64,000 bases of DNA from Streptomyces sp. NBC_01571. Its GTDB lineage: Bacteria; Actinomycetota; Actinomycetes; Streptomycetales; Streptomycetaceae. A program made the position numbers and the translations under genes. Under the pieces are notes generated by a model that worked only from the letters and a program-made list of their open reading frames with translations, did not search any database and was not told where the DNA came from. The stretch is taken from positions 4,712,001 to 4,776,000 of the forward strand of contig NZ_JAPEPZ010000001.1 in the NCBI RefSeq assembly GCF_026339875.1, in the 5' to 3' direction. Below, one piece after another: positions 7,638 to 14,981 of the stretch. How positions within the stretch are numbered: position 1 is the stretch's first letter; each line of letters opens with the position of its first letter.

Positions 7638-8461
7638 GCCTGCTCACCGCCCGTCACGGTCGTCATGACGGGCGTGACCAGCTGTGACGGGGAGTCCGTG
7701 ACGGGCGTCAGACCACCCGCCTGACGGGTCAGGTCCGACAGCCTGGACAGCTCGGGCCGGCCGTCCTGCGACAGCAGAGGCATGCCGTCCTCGGCCCGCG
7801 CGCCCTCGAAAAACCAGGTGCCGCCGTTCACGTCCTGCTGCGGCAGGGCCAGGTCGTACACGAGCCCTTCCAGCTCGTACGGCGCCTTCGCGATCCGCAT
7901 CGCGTGCGCCCGGGCCTCCGGCAGGTCGTACGCGACCACCGACACTCGGACCCCGTCACGATGACCGTCGCCACCGACCACGTACGGGAGGGGACGCTCC
8001 TTGTCGTGCGTGATCCCGAAGTACGTGCGCCACTCGCCCCATTGACGCTGGTCGACGATGTGTAGCGACACCAGGAGGCGGTCGCCGTCCACCTGGACGC
8101 CCTGGAAGGCGGGGTGCGCGCCGACGTGGAGCCGGATGGTGTCCGCGGCCCGCCGGGCGCGCTCGCATGCCTCGTCCCAGGCGCGGGCCTGCTGCTCGAG
8201 GTCGGTCTCCTGCGCCTGGCGCCTCGGCAGCTCGGGGCGCTCAGGCTGCTCGGCGTCCGCCGGGTACTCGGGCTGGCCCTGCGGCGCGCGTTCCCAGCCG
8301 CCGTCCGCCGCGCGGTGGAGGACGGTGCCGGCCGGGCGCTCCGGGTCGACCAGGAGCCGGACGTCGTCGAGGGCCTGGGCGACGGTGGCGGCCGGATCGC
8401 TGCTGCTCATGGCCATGGCCTCGCGGACGATCCTGATGGCCTCGGGGAGGTTCTTGTTCAT
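7634..8461 (-). CDS. Hypothetical phage protein (275 aa)
   Basis: A 275-aa protein without a recognised domain. The N-terminal ~70 residues are helical and acidic (MNKNLPEAIRIVREAMAMS), residues ~75-105 are a Gln/Glu/Arg linker, and the central part (~110-220) looks like an alpha/beta domain (RLLVSLHIVDQRQWGEWRTYF). The 3' end of the gene is rich in a repeated TGACGGG word, encoding PVTDSPSQLVTPVMTTVTGG. The start is fixed by an ATGA overlap with the sigma factor stop. Confidence 0.6.
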   Translation of the reverse strand: MNKNLPEAIRIVREAMAMSSSDPAATVAQALDDVRLLVDPERPAGTVLHRAADGGWERAPQGQPEYPADAEQPERPELPRRQAQETDLEQQARAWDEACERARRAADTIRLHVGAHPAFQGVQVDGDRLLVSLHIVDQRQWGEWRTYFGITHDKERPLPYVVGGDGHRDGVRVSVVAYDLPEARAHAMRIAKAPYELEGLVYDLALPQQDVNGGTWFFEGARAEDGMPLLSQDGRPELSRLSDLTRQAGGLTPVTDSPSQLVTPVMTTVTGGEQA

Positions 8462-9069
8462 GCCGCCGCCCCATCGGTGCTCAGCACGCGCCCCATGCTC
8501 CGCAGCGCGCGCCACTGGAGCGTCTTGACCGCTCCGACGTTGAGGTCCATGACCGCGGCGGTCTCCGGGATCGTGCAGTCCTCCAGGAAGCGGAGCCGCA
8601 CGCACTCCTGCTGGCGCTCCGTCAGCCCCTCCATGCCGGCCTTGACCGTTGCGGTCGCCTCGACGGCCTCCAGCTCACGAAACGCGCTGGACTCCGCTGA
8701 GTCGAGGAGCTCGTCAGCCTCGAAGTCGACGAACGAGCTCAGGGGGACTTCCAGCCTGGTGCGGCTCGACTTGCAGTGGTCCGTGTGCAGGTTCCGAGCG
8801 ATGGTCACCAGCCAGCCAGCGAATCCGCCGGTGCGCGGCCGCTCGTCGAACGTCTCGATCCGGCGCAGGGCGCGGACGAACGTCTCCTGCGTCAGGTCCT
8901 CCGCGAGCTCGCGATTCCGGATGCGGAAGTAGAGGAAGCGATACACGACGCGCTGGTACTCGTTGTAGAGGGTGGCGAAGGCGTCGCGGTCGCCGGTCCG
9001 GGCCCGGGCGAGGAGCTCGGGTTCCGCTCCTCTCGGCGGGGCGATCATGGCGTTAGCCTGTGTAGACAC
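8458..9069 (-). CDS. ECF-like sigma-70 family factor on element A
   Basis: A 203-aa sigma factor. Region 2 spans about residues 30-100 (AEDLTQETFVRALRRI, then GWLVTIARNLHTDHCK) and region 4 about 145-200 (GLTERQQECVRLRF, then AVKTLQWRALRSM); there is no region 1 or 3, as in ECF sigmas. No anti-sigma gene is adjacent. GTG start at 9069 was chosen because AGGAG lies 7 nt before it. Placed near the start of the early leftward operon, it could direct expression of later element genes. That regulatory role is inferred; sigma identity is clear. Confidence 0.85.
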   Translation of the reverse strand: MSTQANAMIAPPRGAEPELLARARTGDRDAFATLYNEYQRVVYRFLYFRIRNRELAEDLTQETFVRALRRIETFDERPRTGGFAGWLVTIARNLHTDHCKSSRTRLEVPLSSFVDFEADELLDSAESSAFRELEAVEATATVKAGMEGLTERQQECVRLRFLEDCTIPETAAVMDLNVGAVKTLQWRALRSMGRVLSTDGAAA

Positions 9070-9147
9070 AGCCGGTCTCCTGTGAAGTAGGGGTTTTCGG
9101 GTTGTGGGGGTCGTTCCGGGTCGCATCCGGGGCGGCCCCGCGGTGTG

Positions 9148-9444
9148 TCAGCCGGTCTTCTCGAACGGCTCGACGGCCGTCCGCTCGGCCTCCCTGCGGA
9201 GGTCCTCGGCGGTGAAGGTGATCCGGCCGCCGTCGTTGTGGTGCCAGACCTCGCGTCGGTAGCAGCGCTGCTTGAGTACTCGCACGCTGCGGTACGGCAG
9301 CAGTTGCTTCTCGACAACTTCCTCCGGCGTGCGCCGGCGGACGTCGTCTTCGAGCTGGTCTGTGGCCTCGCGCTTCGCGGCACTGGCGGCGATGAGGCGC
9401 TTGAGCTTGGAGTGGTGCCTGCGCGTGGCCTTCTTCCCGGTCAC
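9148..9444 (-). CDS. Basic small hypothetical protein (98 aa)
   Basis: A 98-aa very basic protein (MTGKKATRRHHSKLKRL...) with a central KQRCYRREVWHHNDGGRITF stretch. It could bind nucleic acid, but no known domain is visible. GTG start chosen for the GTGA overlap with the Cro-like gene (9441-9444). Second gene of the leftward early operon. Confidence 0.55.
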   Translation of the reverse strand: MTGKKATRRHHSKLKRLIAASAAKREATDQLEDDVRRRTPEEVVEKQLLPYRSVRVLKQRCYRREVWHHNDGGRITFTAEDLRREAERTAVEPFEKTG

Positions 9445-9650
9445 GGCTTCTCCTTGAGTTTGAGCAGGTCAGGGCTGATATCGAGCACCGTGGCGACCCG
9501 TTGGATTCGCTCGTCCGCCGTGGTGCGGATCAGGCCACGCTCCACGCGGGACAGCCAGCCCCGAGAGAGGCCGGTCTGCTTCTCCACCTGGCGAATGCTC
9601 AGATTCCGAGCAGGTCGCCAAGCCCTCATTGCTTGTCCGTGGGGTCTCAC
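9441..9650 (-). CDS. Cro-like XRE regulator, probably from a leaderless mRNA
   Basis: A 69-aa XRE helix-turn-helix protein (SIRQVEKQTGLSRGWLSRVERG) with no further domain, the size of a phage Cro. The GTG at 9650 has no ribosome site but lies exactly 7 nt downstream of a good -10 box, so translation from a leaderless transcript is likely; an internal ATG at 9629 is the alternative. It is the first gene of the leftward early operon and faces the larger XRE gene at 9853, forming a Cro/CI-like pair around a palindromic operator. Confidence 0.7.
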   Translation of the reverse strand: MRPHGQAMRAWRPARNLSIRQVEKQTGLSRGWLSRVERGLIRTTADERIQRVATVLDISPDLLKLKEKP

Positions 9651-9657
9651 GTTTACG

Positions 9658-9686
9658 ATCTAAGCGCACTCTGCCTACCGTTGCAA
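9658..9686 (-). promoter_or_regulatory. Leftward early promoter
   Basis: On the minus strand a -35 box TTGCAA (9681-9686) and a -10 box TTAGAT (9658-9663) are separated by 17 nt, close to the sigma-70/HrdB consensus. Initiation 7-8 nt downstream would fall on the GTG of the Cro-like gene. The promoter is adjacent to the palindrome at 9704-9722. Confidence 0.55.
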
Positions 9687-9703
9687 GCACTCTCGCGCAC
9701 TAC

Positions 9704-9722
9704 TTGCTTGGAATCCAAGCAA
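9704..9722. promoter_or_regulatory. Perfect palindromic operator in the phage switch region
   Basis: TTGCTTGGAATCCAAGCAA has 9-bp perfect arms and one central base. It lies between the diverging XRE genes, just upstream of the leftward -35 box, the expected place for repressor binding. A half-site-like TTGCAAGCA overlaps the -35 box at 9681. Confidence 0.6.
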
Positions 9723-9757
9723 TCGCGTGAGGAAACGGGGCTCTCAAGGGGCGCGTG

Positions 9758-9839
9758 ATGCAACCACGTGCGGACAATGCGCTCAATGTGCGCAGGTCAA
9801 TGCGCCGGAAGTGCTCTTTCTGCATGCAACCATGTGCGG
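9758..9839. repeat. Paired direct repeats upstream of the repressor gene
   Basis: Two 16-nt copies reading ATGCAACCACGTGCGG (9758-9773) and ATGCAACCATGTGCGG (9824-9839) flank a cluster of CAATGCGC/CAATGTGCGC words (9775-9805). The second copy ends 13 nt before the repressor ATG. The arrangement suggests tandem binding sites controlling the rightward repressor transcript. Confidence 0.4.
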
Positions 9840-9852
9840 CATCATGGGTGTC

Positions 9853-10365
9853 ATGGACCAGGACTTCGCACGGCTCGGCGAGCAGCTCAAAGCAGCTCGC
9901 GAACAGCGACGGCCGCGGATCTCGCAGGCGTACGTGGCCGCCGAGCTTGGAGTCGGCCGCAGCACCATCTACAAGATGGAGAGCGGCGACGGCGCCAGGG
10001 TCACATCAACGACCCTGCTCGCATACGCGCGCCTGCTCGGATGGACCGACGACTCCGTCAGCCGCGTTCTCGCCGGCGGGGACCCAGTCATCGCCACCTC
10101 CGAAACGGAAGCAGCAGCCCAACACGCCATCCCGGGCGTGCAGCTCTCCCCCGCCGTCGAGTACGAACTGCGGTCCGGCAAGGTCCTCGACAGCCAGGTC
10201 TTCAACCTCGGACCAGATGACGACGACGGGCAGATCATCGTCGTCTTGCAGGGCAAGAAGGACGCCACCCCGGAGGAAGCGGAACGCGTCGCGGCCCGGT
10301 ACCGCCGTGCCCGCCGGCACCTCCAGGGCCTCGCTTCTGACCTCGATGGGGTTGCAGAGTCGTAA
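9853..10365 (+). CDS. XRE-family repressor (CI-like role)
   Basis: A 170-aa protein. Residues ~5-65 form an XRE helix-turn-helix (ISQAYVAAELGVGRSTIYKM), followed by an acidic region (GPDDDDGQIIVV) and a basic helical tail (ERVAARYRRARRHLQGL). The ATG at 9853 was chosen because the HTH begins just after it; there is no clear ribosome site, so a leaderless or weakly initiated message is likely. It diverges from the Cro-like gene and leads a rightward set with the integrase, so it is the probable lysogeny repressor. Confidence 0.65.
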   Translation: MDQDFARLGEQLKAAREQRRPRISQAYVAAELGVGRSTIYKMESGDGARVTSTTLLAYARLLGWTDDSVSRVLAGGDPVIATSETEAAAQHAIPGVQLSPAVEYELRSGKVLDSQVFNLGPDDDDGQIIVVLQGKKDATPEEAERVAARYRRARRHLQGLASDLDGVAES

Positions 10366-10465
10366 ACGAGTTTTCCCAGATCACTGGCGCAACAACTGTA
10401 CGTATGGTTGCATGCACAGACCGTCACCGAGAGGGGGGCACCACTCGGCGGATCGGGGATGCACC

Positions 10466-10888
10466 ATGGACTTGAGCATTGAAGTGGAGCGGCACCAAGG
10501 CGCCTGGTTTGCGCCCTACATGAAGGACCACATCAGTGAAGCGGAAGGCCGCGCAACGGTCGTCTTCCACTTCCACTGGGATGACATCACAGACGAAGGC
10601 GCGGCAGCTTTTGCCGACGTCTTCACACAGCAGGCTCTGCGGTGGAAGCCGCGGACACCAGAGGCGCCTCGCGGCGAGCGCATCCCTATCTGGATGGAGC
10701 TCCGCACGGACATGGAGCCCGGGTGCGCGATCGTCGTCGACGACCGGCCGGAGTACATCCGGTACATCGTGCGCACGGGCCTGATCGAGCAGCGGGCTGC
10801 CGACGCGATCACCCGCTCTCAGTCCGAGCGATCACCGGACTGGGTACGCCTGCCCGCGCGCTACGTCGCGCACCTCCAGAGCGTCTGA
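10466..10888 (+). CDS. Hypothetical protein between repressor and integrase (140 aa)
   Basis: A 140-aa acidic protein of unknown function (MDLSIEVERHQGAWFAPYMK). It has an alternating beta-like pattern (GRATVVFHFHWDDIT) and a C-terminal helical part rich in Arg. No excisionase HTH is evident, although its place just before the integrase would suit a recombination directionality factor. The ATG at 10466 was chosen as the first one after a purine-rich GGGG stretch. GC-rich third positions support coding. Confidence 0.55.
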   Translation: MDLSIEVERHQGAWFAPYMKDHISEAEGRATVVFHFHWDDITDEGAAAFADVFTQQALRWKPRTPEAPRGERIPIWMELRTDMEPGCAIVVDDRPEYIRYIVRTGLIEQRAADAITRSQSERSPDWVRLPARYVAHLQSV

Positions 10889-10919
10889 CCCCAGCCGGTA
10901 CACCAGGCAGGGGTAAGCC

Positions 10920-12296
10920 ATGGCTCACGCGGAGAAGGTCTACAAAGTCCGCAACGGCGCGAAGACGAAGCAGTTCACCTGGCGTGCGCGCTACCAGCGG
11001 CCAGACGGGAGCACCGGCAGCGAGCCCGGGTTCCCGACGAAGGTCCTGGCCGAGGAGTGGGGAGCGAAGCAAGAGGCGCAGATCAAAGAGGGGACGTGGA
11101 TCGACCCCGACAAGTACCGTTCCCCCTTCGGCCAGTTCGCGCGGAAGTACATGGCGGAGAGGCCGAAGCGCGGCCGGACCGTGTCGACGCGGTGGGACCT
11201 GCTGGACACCTACATCCTGCCGAAGTGGGACCACGCCCCGCTGATCTCGCTCAACTGGTTCGACGTCGATTCCTGGCAGATGCTGCTCCCCTGCGACGAC
11301 GTCACCAAGGGCCACTGCGTCTCGCTGATGTCGACGATCCTCACGGGGGCCGTGGACGCCAGGTGGCTGCCGATCAACCCCGTGAAGGGTCGGCAGCGGA
11401 CGAAGGCCGTCGTGCACACTCCCGCGGCGCCGGCCGACGAGGACGAGGAGAAGGTGTTCACCGCGGAGGCGGTGCTCCGCGTCGCTGAGCGGCTCGGGCC
11501 CGCGAAGGGCCTGCACGTGATCACGACCGCGTGGACCGGGATCAACTGGGGCGAGGGGCTGGGCATCCAGCGCGAGCACTTCCGGGTGCGTCGGCAGCAG
11601 TGGGGCAAGTCCCACTGGGAGTGCTTCGTCCTGCGCATCGCCCAGGAGGTCGCCGAGTACGAGGAGCGTGACGAGCACGGGAAGAAGAAGGGGACCGTGC
11701 TCAAGCTGGAGCCGACGAAGAACGAGTGGCGGACCCGCGACCTGGACCTGCCCCCGTTCCTCGCCCGGCTGTGGCACTACCACCTGGCGGACTGGCCGTA
11801 CGACTGGATGCTGTGCACGCCGAGCGGGAAGTGGTGGCGCCGCAACAACTGGGGCGCGAAGCAGCTGCGGCCCGCGGCGGACGGACGACCCGAGCGCAAG
11901 AAGCGGCAGGGCTGCTCGTACCGTGCGGAGTGGGAGCCGATCGCGCCGGGCATGACGATGCGCGGACTGCGACATACCCACGACTCGTGGCAGGACCAGA
12001 TCGGCGTCCGGGCCGCGCTCTCCTTCGAGCAGGCCGGCCACAAGCGCCCGGGGATCAAGCGGGTCTACCAGCACCCGACGCCGGCGATGCGGCAGGCACG
12101 GCTCGACGGGCTGGAGGAGATCTTCTGGGAAGCGATGGGGAACCTCGGGTGGTCCTCGCTGTGGGGTCGGGTCAGCCTGGTGAAGCCTCCGGCGGCCCCT
12201 GCCGAAGATGATCTCCTAAATGCCCCCCAAACGATCTCCATGGAGGACTACCGGCGGGCGCGGGCTGGATATAAGAGCAGTTCAGAGGCCATGTGA
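10920..12296 (+). CDS. int: Tyrosine site-specific integrase of element A
   Basis: A 458-aa tyrosine recombinase: N-terminal SAM-like arm domain, core-binding helices (~70-150) and a catalytic domain (~190-400). Visible catalytic elements are GLRHTH (about residue 349), the AGHKRPG histidine and the nucleophile region RVYQHPT (about 381). Two positions are odd: the first catalytic arginine box reads TGINWGE instead of the usual TGLRWGE, and the HxLRH box reads RGLRHTH. The gene stops 31 nt before the tRNA-Arg att core, as expected for an integrase in its prophage. It should recombine at tRNA-Arg(CCU), but the missing first Arg leaves activity open. Confidence 0.85.
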   Translation: MAHAEKVYKVRNGAKTKQFTWRARYQRPDGSTGSEPGFPTKVLAEEWGAKQEAQIKEGTWIDPDKYRSPFGQFARKYMAERPKRGRTVSTRWDLLDTYILPKWDHAPLISLNWFDVDSWQMLLPCDDVTKGHCVSLMSTILTGAVDARWLPINPVKGRQRTKAVVHTPAAPADEDEEKVFTAEAVLRVAERLGPAKGLHVITTAWTGINWGEGLGIQREHFRVRRQQWGKSHWECFVLRIAQEVAEYEERDEHGKKKGTVLKLEPTKNEWRTRDLDLPPFLARLWHYHLADWPYDWMLCTPSGKWWRRNNWGAKQLRPAADGRPERKKRQGCSYRAEWEPIAPGMTMRGLRHTHDSWQDQIGVRAALSFEQAGHKRPGIKRVYQHPTPAMRQARLDGLEEIFWEAMGNLGWSSLWGRVSLVKPPAAPAEDDLLNAPQTISMEDYRRARAGYKSSSEAM

Positions 12297-12326
12297 GGTG
12301 ATCCACGGGAGGTTAGGTACGCCAGT

Positions 12327-12371
12327 CTCCTAAAGCGGGTGTCGCAGGTTCGAATCCTGCCGGGGGCACCA
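12327..12371 (+). other. att core 1: 3' half of tRNA-Arg(CCU)
   Basis: The 45 nt comprise the anticodon loop CTCCTAA (anticodon CCU), the 3' anticodon stem AGCGG, variable loop GTGTC, T-stem GCAGG/CCTGC around TTCGAAT, acceptor strand CGGGGGC, discriminator A and CCA. No 5' half precedes it, so this is an attachment-site copy, not a tRNA gene; the intact tRNA should lie left of the window. It marks the right end of element A and the left end of element B. Phage VWB is known to use a tRNA-Arg of this codon class. Confidence 0.85.
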
Positions 12372-12373
12372 GT

Positions 12374-12419
12374 TCAGAAGGGGACCACCTCCCAAAATTG
12401 GGAGGTGGTCCCCTTCTGA
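12374..12419. terminator. Perfect 21-bp hairpin after att core 1
   Basis: Arms 12374-12394 and 12399-12419 pair perfectly around AAAT. It lies between the convergent integrase of element A and the integrase-tail gene at 12447 and can terminate transcription from both sides. Confidence 0.75.
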
Positions 12420-12440
12420 CATCCAGATCTGACATCAACG
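12416..12440 (+). repeat. 25-bp arm-type repeat, copy A
   Basis: Two TGACATC half-sites 13 nt apart followed by AACG. The same 25-bp unit occurs at 17453-17477 and 21384-21408, each near an att core. It is probably an integrase or excisionase arm-binding site; this copy lies 45 nt after att core 1, on the left arm of element B. Confidence 0.55.
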
Positions 12441-12446
12441 CCGACG

Positions 12447-12998
12447 TCACCGACGACCGGGGCGCTTTCTGAGCAGCCGGTCCATGTGGCTCATGGCTTC
12501 GCGCTGAGTGTCCTGCACGACGTGCGTGTACACGTCCATGGTGATGCTGACCTGCGAGTGCCCAAGGATCTCCATCACGACGCGGGGCGCGACTCCGGCC
12601 GCCGTGAGCAGGGTGGCGGTGCCGTGCCGAGCGTCATGCAGCCGGATCACGCGAAGGCCGGCGGACTCGGCGACTCGGGTGAAGGAGCGGTAGACGTTCC
12701 GCGGCTCGACCTGGCGCCCGGTGCGGGTCGTGAAAACGTACCCCGACTCGTGCCACCGCAGGCCCGTCAGCGCGACCGGGGTACCCATCGCCAGGTCCTC
12801 GGAGACGCCCGGCGCCGGAACGGTGAGCTTGAGGATCTCCACCTCGTCCGGCGTGGAGAACATGACCTCCACCGTCATCAGCGTGACGCCGTCCTTGTCG
12901 AGGGCGATCTCACCGGTACGGCGGTCCTTGATCTTCGGCTGCGGAGCCTTGGCGACCATCACGGTCGCGTTCGTGGTGTCGACGGGAATCTGACGCAC
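12447..12998 (-). pseudogene. Deletion fusion: element protein N-terminus joined to integrase C-terminus
   Basis: An open 183-aa frame made of two unrelated parts. Residues 1 to ~80 (MRQIPVDTTNATVMVAKAPQ through MGTPVALTGL) match a small conserved protein usually encoded near the replication-transfer operon of pSAM2-type elements. Residues ~85-183 are the C-terminal half of a tyrosine integrase: GYVFTTRTGRQVEPRNVYRS, the HDARHG box, LGHSQVSITMDVYTH with the nucleophile Tyr. The join is at about 12,745-12,765. An internal deletion that removed integrase N-terminus, xis, rep and transfer genes explains it. Start GTG at 12998 has AGGAG upstream. It cannot be an active integrase, but the fused protein is probably made. 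Confidence 0.75.
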
Positions 12999-13030
12999 AG
13001 CGATTCACTCCTCTATAGAGGCTGGACTCC

Positions 13031-13086
13031 GTCACTCATGTATATGAGTGACATGAAGAAGAGTGCATGACTCCTATATATGAGTC
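13031..13086. promoter_or_regulatory. Two palindromic operators upstream of the fusion gene
   Basis: Site 1 (13031-13052) has perfect 9-bp arms GTCACTCAT/ATGAGTGAC around GTAT. Site 2 (13069-13086) has GACTC...GAGTC arms over an AT core with one mismatch. Both lie between the GntR gene and the GTG at 12998. A related half-site ATGAGTAAC overlaps the Nudix start (13948). They fit binding by the adjacent KorSA-like GntR protein. Confidence 0.55.
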
Positions 13087-13137
13087 AACCCGTCGCGAAG
13101 GAGAACTCGCGACGGGCTGAGGGGAGTTGAGGGCGCG

Positions 13138-13917
13138 TCAGTCGACGGCGGGGATCCGGTACTCGAAAACGAACTGGTCAGCGGCCATGAGCGTGTCGCA
13201 GACCTCGACCACACGACCCTCGGTCGTACGAGCCTCACGGATCAGGTGGATGACCGGGGCGCCGGGGCTGAGAGCCAGCTCCGAGGACTCCGCCTTGGAT
13301 GCCGGCCGCCCTTGCAGGGTCTCGACGAACTCCTCGAACTCGTGCCCGTGGTCTTCGAGTCGGGCGTAGATGCCGCCACCGCCGGGGTTCTCGGCGAACA
13401 GTTCGGGGATGTCCTTCACGACGTCCCAGGGGAGGTACGACGTCGCCGTCTCGACGGGCGTCCCGTTGCGGAAGTAGAGGCGTCGCCGGGCGAGCACCTG
13501 AGTGCCGGCGGGGACGCCCAGTCGCTCCGCGGCATCCTCCGGGGCCTCCATCGGGCCGATGTAGAGGACGCTCACCTTGGCCGTGGCGCCGGACTGCGCT
13601 GACTCGGCGAGATAGGCAGCTTTGCCACCCTGCCGGAGGGAGCGCCGGAAGCGGTCGGAGGACCGATGGCGCACGGGCGGCCGATCCTTCACGATCGATC
13701 CCTTGCCGTGCCGTGTCTCGACCAGCCCGCTCGCACGCACCTCGACCATGGCCTTGCGGATCGTGCCGCCTGATACGCCGTAGCGGTCGACCAGCTCGGA
13801 CTCGCTGGGCACCATGTCGCCGGGCTTGATGACACCGGCCCGGATCTGCTGCACGATCTCGTCGGCGATCTGTACGTAACGAGGTACGGACCGCTCACCT
13901 CCTACTGCTGTTCCCAT
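13138..13917 (-). CDS. KorSA-like GntR/HutC-family transcriptional repressor
   Basis: A 259-aa protein with an N-terminal winged helix (residues ~10-75; YVQIADEIVQQIRAG, then YGVSGGTIRKAMVEV) and a C-terminal UTRA-type effector domain (~95-250; ARRRLYFRNGTPVETATSYL). KorSA of pSAM2 is of this family and represses its own gene and the transfer/replication activator. Here the neighbour is a Nudix gene, as in pSAM2, and palindromes are present at 13031-13086. ATG at 13917 was chosen because a purine-rich GAGGAAGAGAAGGA precedes it. Only 30 nt separate it from the divergent Nudix start. Confidence 0.8.
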   Translation of the reverse strand: MGTAVGGERSVPRYVQIADEIVQQIRAGVIKPGDMVPSESELVDRYGVSGGTIRKAMVEVRASGLVETRHGKGSIVKDRPPVRHRSSDRFRRSLRQGGKAAYLAESAQSGATAKVSVLYIGPMEAPEDAAERLGVPAGTQVLARRRLYFRNGTPVETATSYLPWDVVKDIPELFAENPGGGGIYARLEDHGHEFEEFVETLQGRPASKAESSELALSPGAPVIHLIREARTTEGRVVEVCDTLMAADQFVFEYRIPAVD

Positions 13918-13947
13918 AGTCCTTCTCTTCCTCCTATGCTCCTGCAC

Positions 13948-14403
13948 ATGAGTAACAGTGCCCAGGAAGGCGAGTCAACGCCGCTCCACTCCGTGTCCGT
14001 AGCCGGAGTGGTCATCGGCGAGGACGGCCGACTGCTAGCGATCCGCCGCGCGGACAACGGCACTTGGGAACTTCCCGGCGGCGTACTCGAACTCGACGAG
14101 ACTCCCGAGGCCGGCGTCGCCCGCGAGGTCCTGGAAGAGACGGGCATCCACGTTGAGGTGGACCATCTCACCGGGGTCTACAAGAACACCACCAGGGGCA
14201 TCGTCGCCCTGGTCTTCCGTTGCAAGCCGTCTGGCGGCACCGAGCGCACGTCCAGCGAATCGACAGCGGTCGACTGGCTCACGCCCGAAGAGGTCAGCGA
14301 GCGCATGGCCGAGGTCTTCGCGATCCGACTCCTGGACGCCTTGGACGGCAACGGGCCTCACGTGCGGAGCCATGACGGCAAGAGCCTGATCGCAGCGCGG
14401 TAG
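13948..14403 (+). CDS. Nudix hydrolase (pSAM2 Nud-like)
   Basis: A 151-aa Nudix protein. The box runs through GGVLELDETPEAGVAREV then LEETGI (residues ~43-66), with all G, E, R and EE positions of GX5EX7REUXEEXGU. It would hydrolyse a nucleoside-diphosphate-linked substrate; in pSAM2 the nud gene sits beside korSA and pra and takes part in a conjugation-linked signal that keeps the element from re-entering. Diverges from the GntR gene and shares its control region. ATG at 13948 is preferred over 13936. The enzyme looks intact although its element is gutted. Confidence 0.85.
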   Translation: MSNSAQEGESTPLHSVSVAGVVIGEDGRLLAIRRADNGTWELPGGVLELDETPEAGVAREVLEETGIHVEVDHLTGVYKNTTRGIVALVFRCKPSGGTERTSSESTAVDWLTPEEVSERMAEVFAIRLLDALDGNGPHVRSHDGKSLIAAR

Positions 14404-14981
14404 AACTTTCCCTACTTCATCAAGCCCCGGCTGCGCTCCGCTCCGCCGGGCGCGCTTCCCGGCTCCGCTGCGGGCGCCGCTCCTGCCTCCGGCCCGCTCC
14501 GCCCGCGCTGCGCCGACGCGCGCCCACGTGTGGGTAGGGCCTATGGCCATGAGTCGATCACCGCATAGAGCGGCCCGCGGTCAAGGCGATGCCTCCGGCG
14601 GGGGATCGGCCGGCACCGGGATGGAGGGGGCGCCGCCGCCGACTGCGGGCCCCTAGGGGCGTGCGCGGGGAGCTCCCATCCCGTCCACCGCCGACCCAGG
14701 CAGAGCCGAGCAGACGCGGCCGATGGCGTCCAGGTCGTTCGTACAGTGGCGCGCTCCACCTGGACGCCATGGACCACGCCCGCTCCACGGTGTGTGGGTC
14801 GACGGCGGACGGGATGGGAGCTGGGGTGAGTGGTGGGCGGAGGAAGGGGTTCGGCTGCGTCCTGCGCACTAAAAAGCCTGATTAGGCGTGGCATCCTCGC
14901 CGGACCCGAGCCCGGGCAGTTCACCCAGCCCAGCCCATGACCCGGCAAGCGACGTAGCAGCGTCGTAGCCCCGCACCAGCC
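14404..14981. other. Gene-free stretch of element B
   Basis: No supported gene. Very GC-rich, with a run of GCTCCGCT-like words at about 14430-14510. Open frames here on both strands are Arg/Pro/Ala-rich and lack ribosome sites. It may be the residue of deleted element genes. Confidence 0.4.

Noticed and set aside
12327..12371. Complete tRNA-Arg genes at the three att cores
   Set aside because: Only the 3' half from the anticodon loop is present. The preceding bases cannot form D-arm or 5' acceptor strand.
12447..12998. Functional second integrase
   Set aside because: It lacks the N-terminal, core-binding and first-Arg regions; the first 80 residues belong to another protein family.
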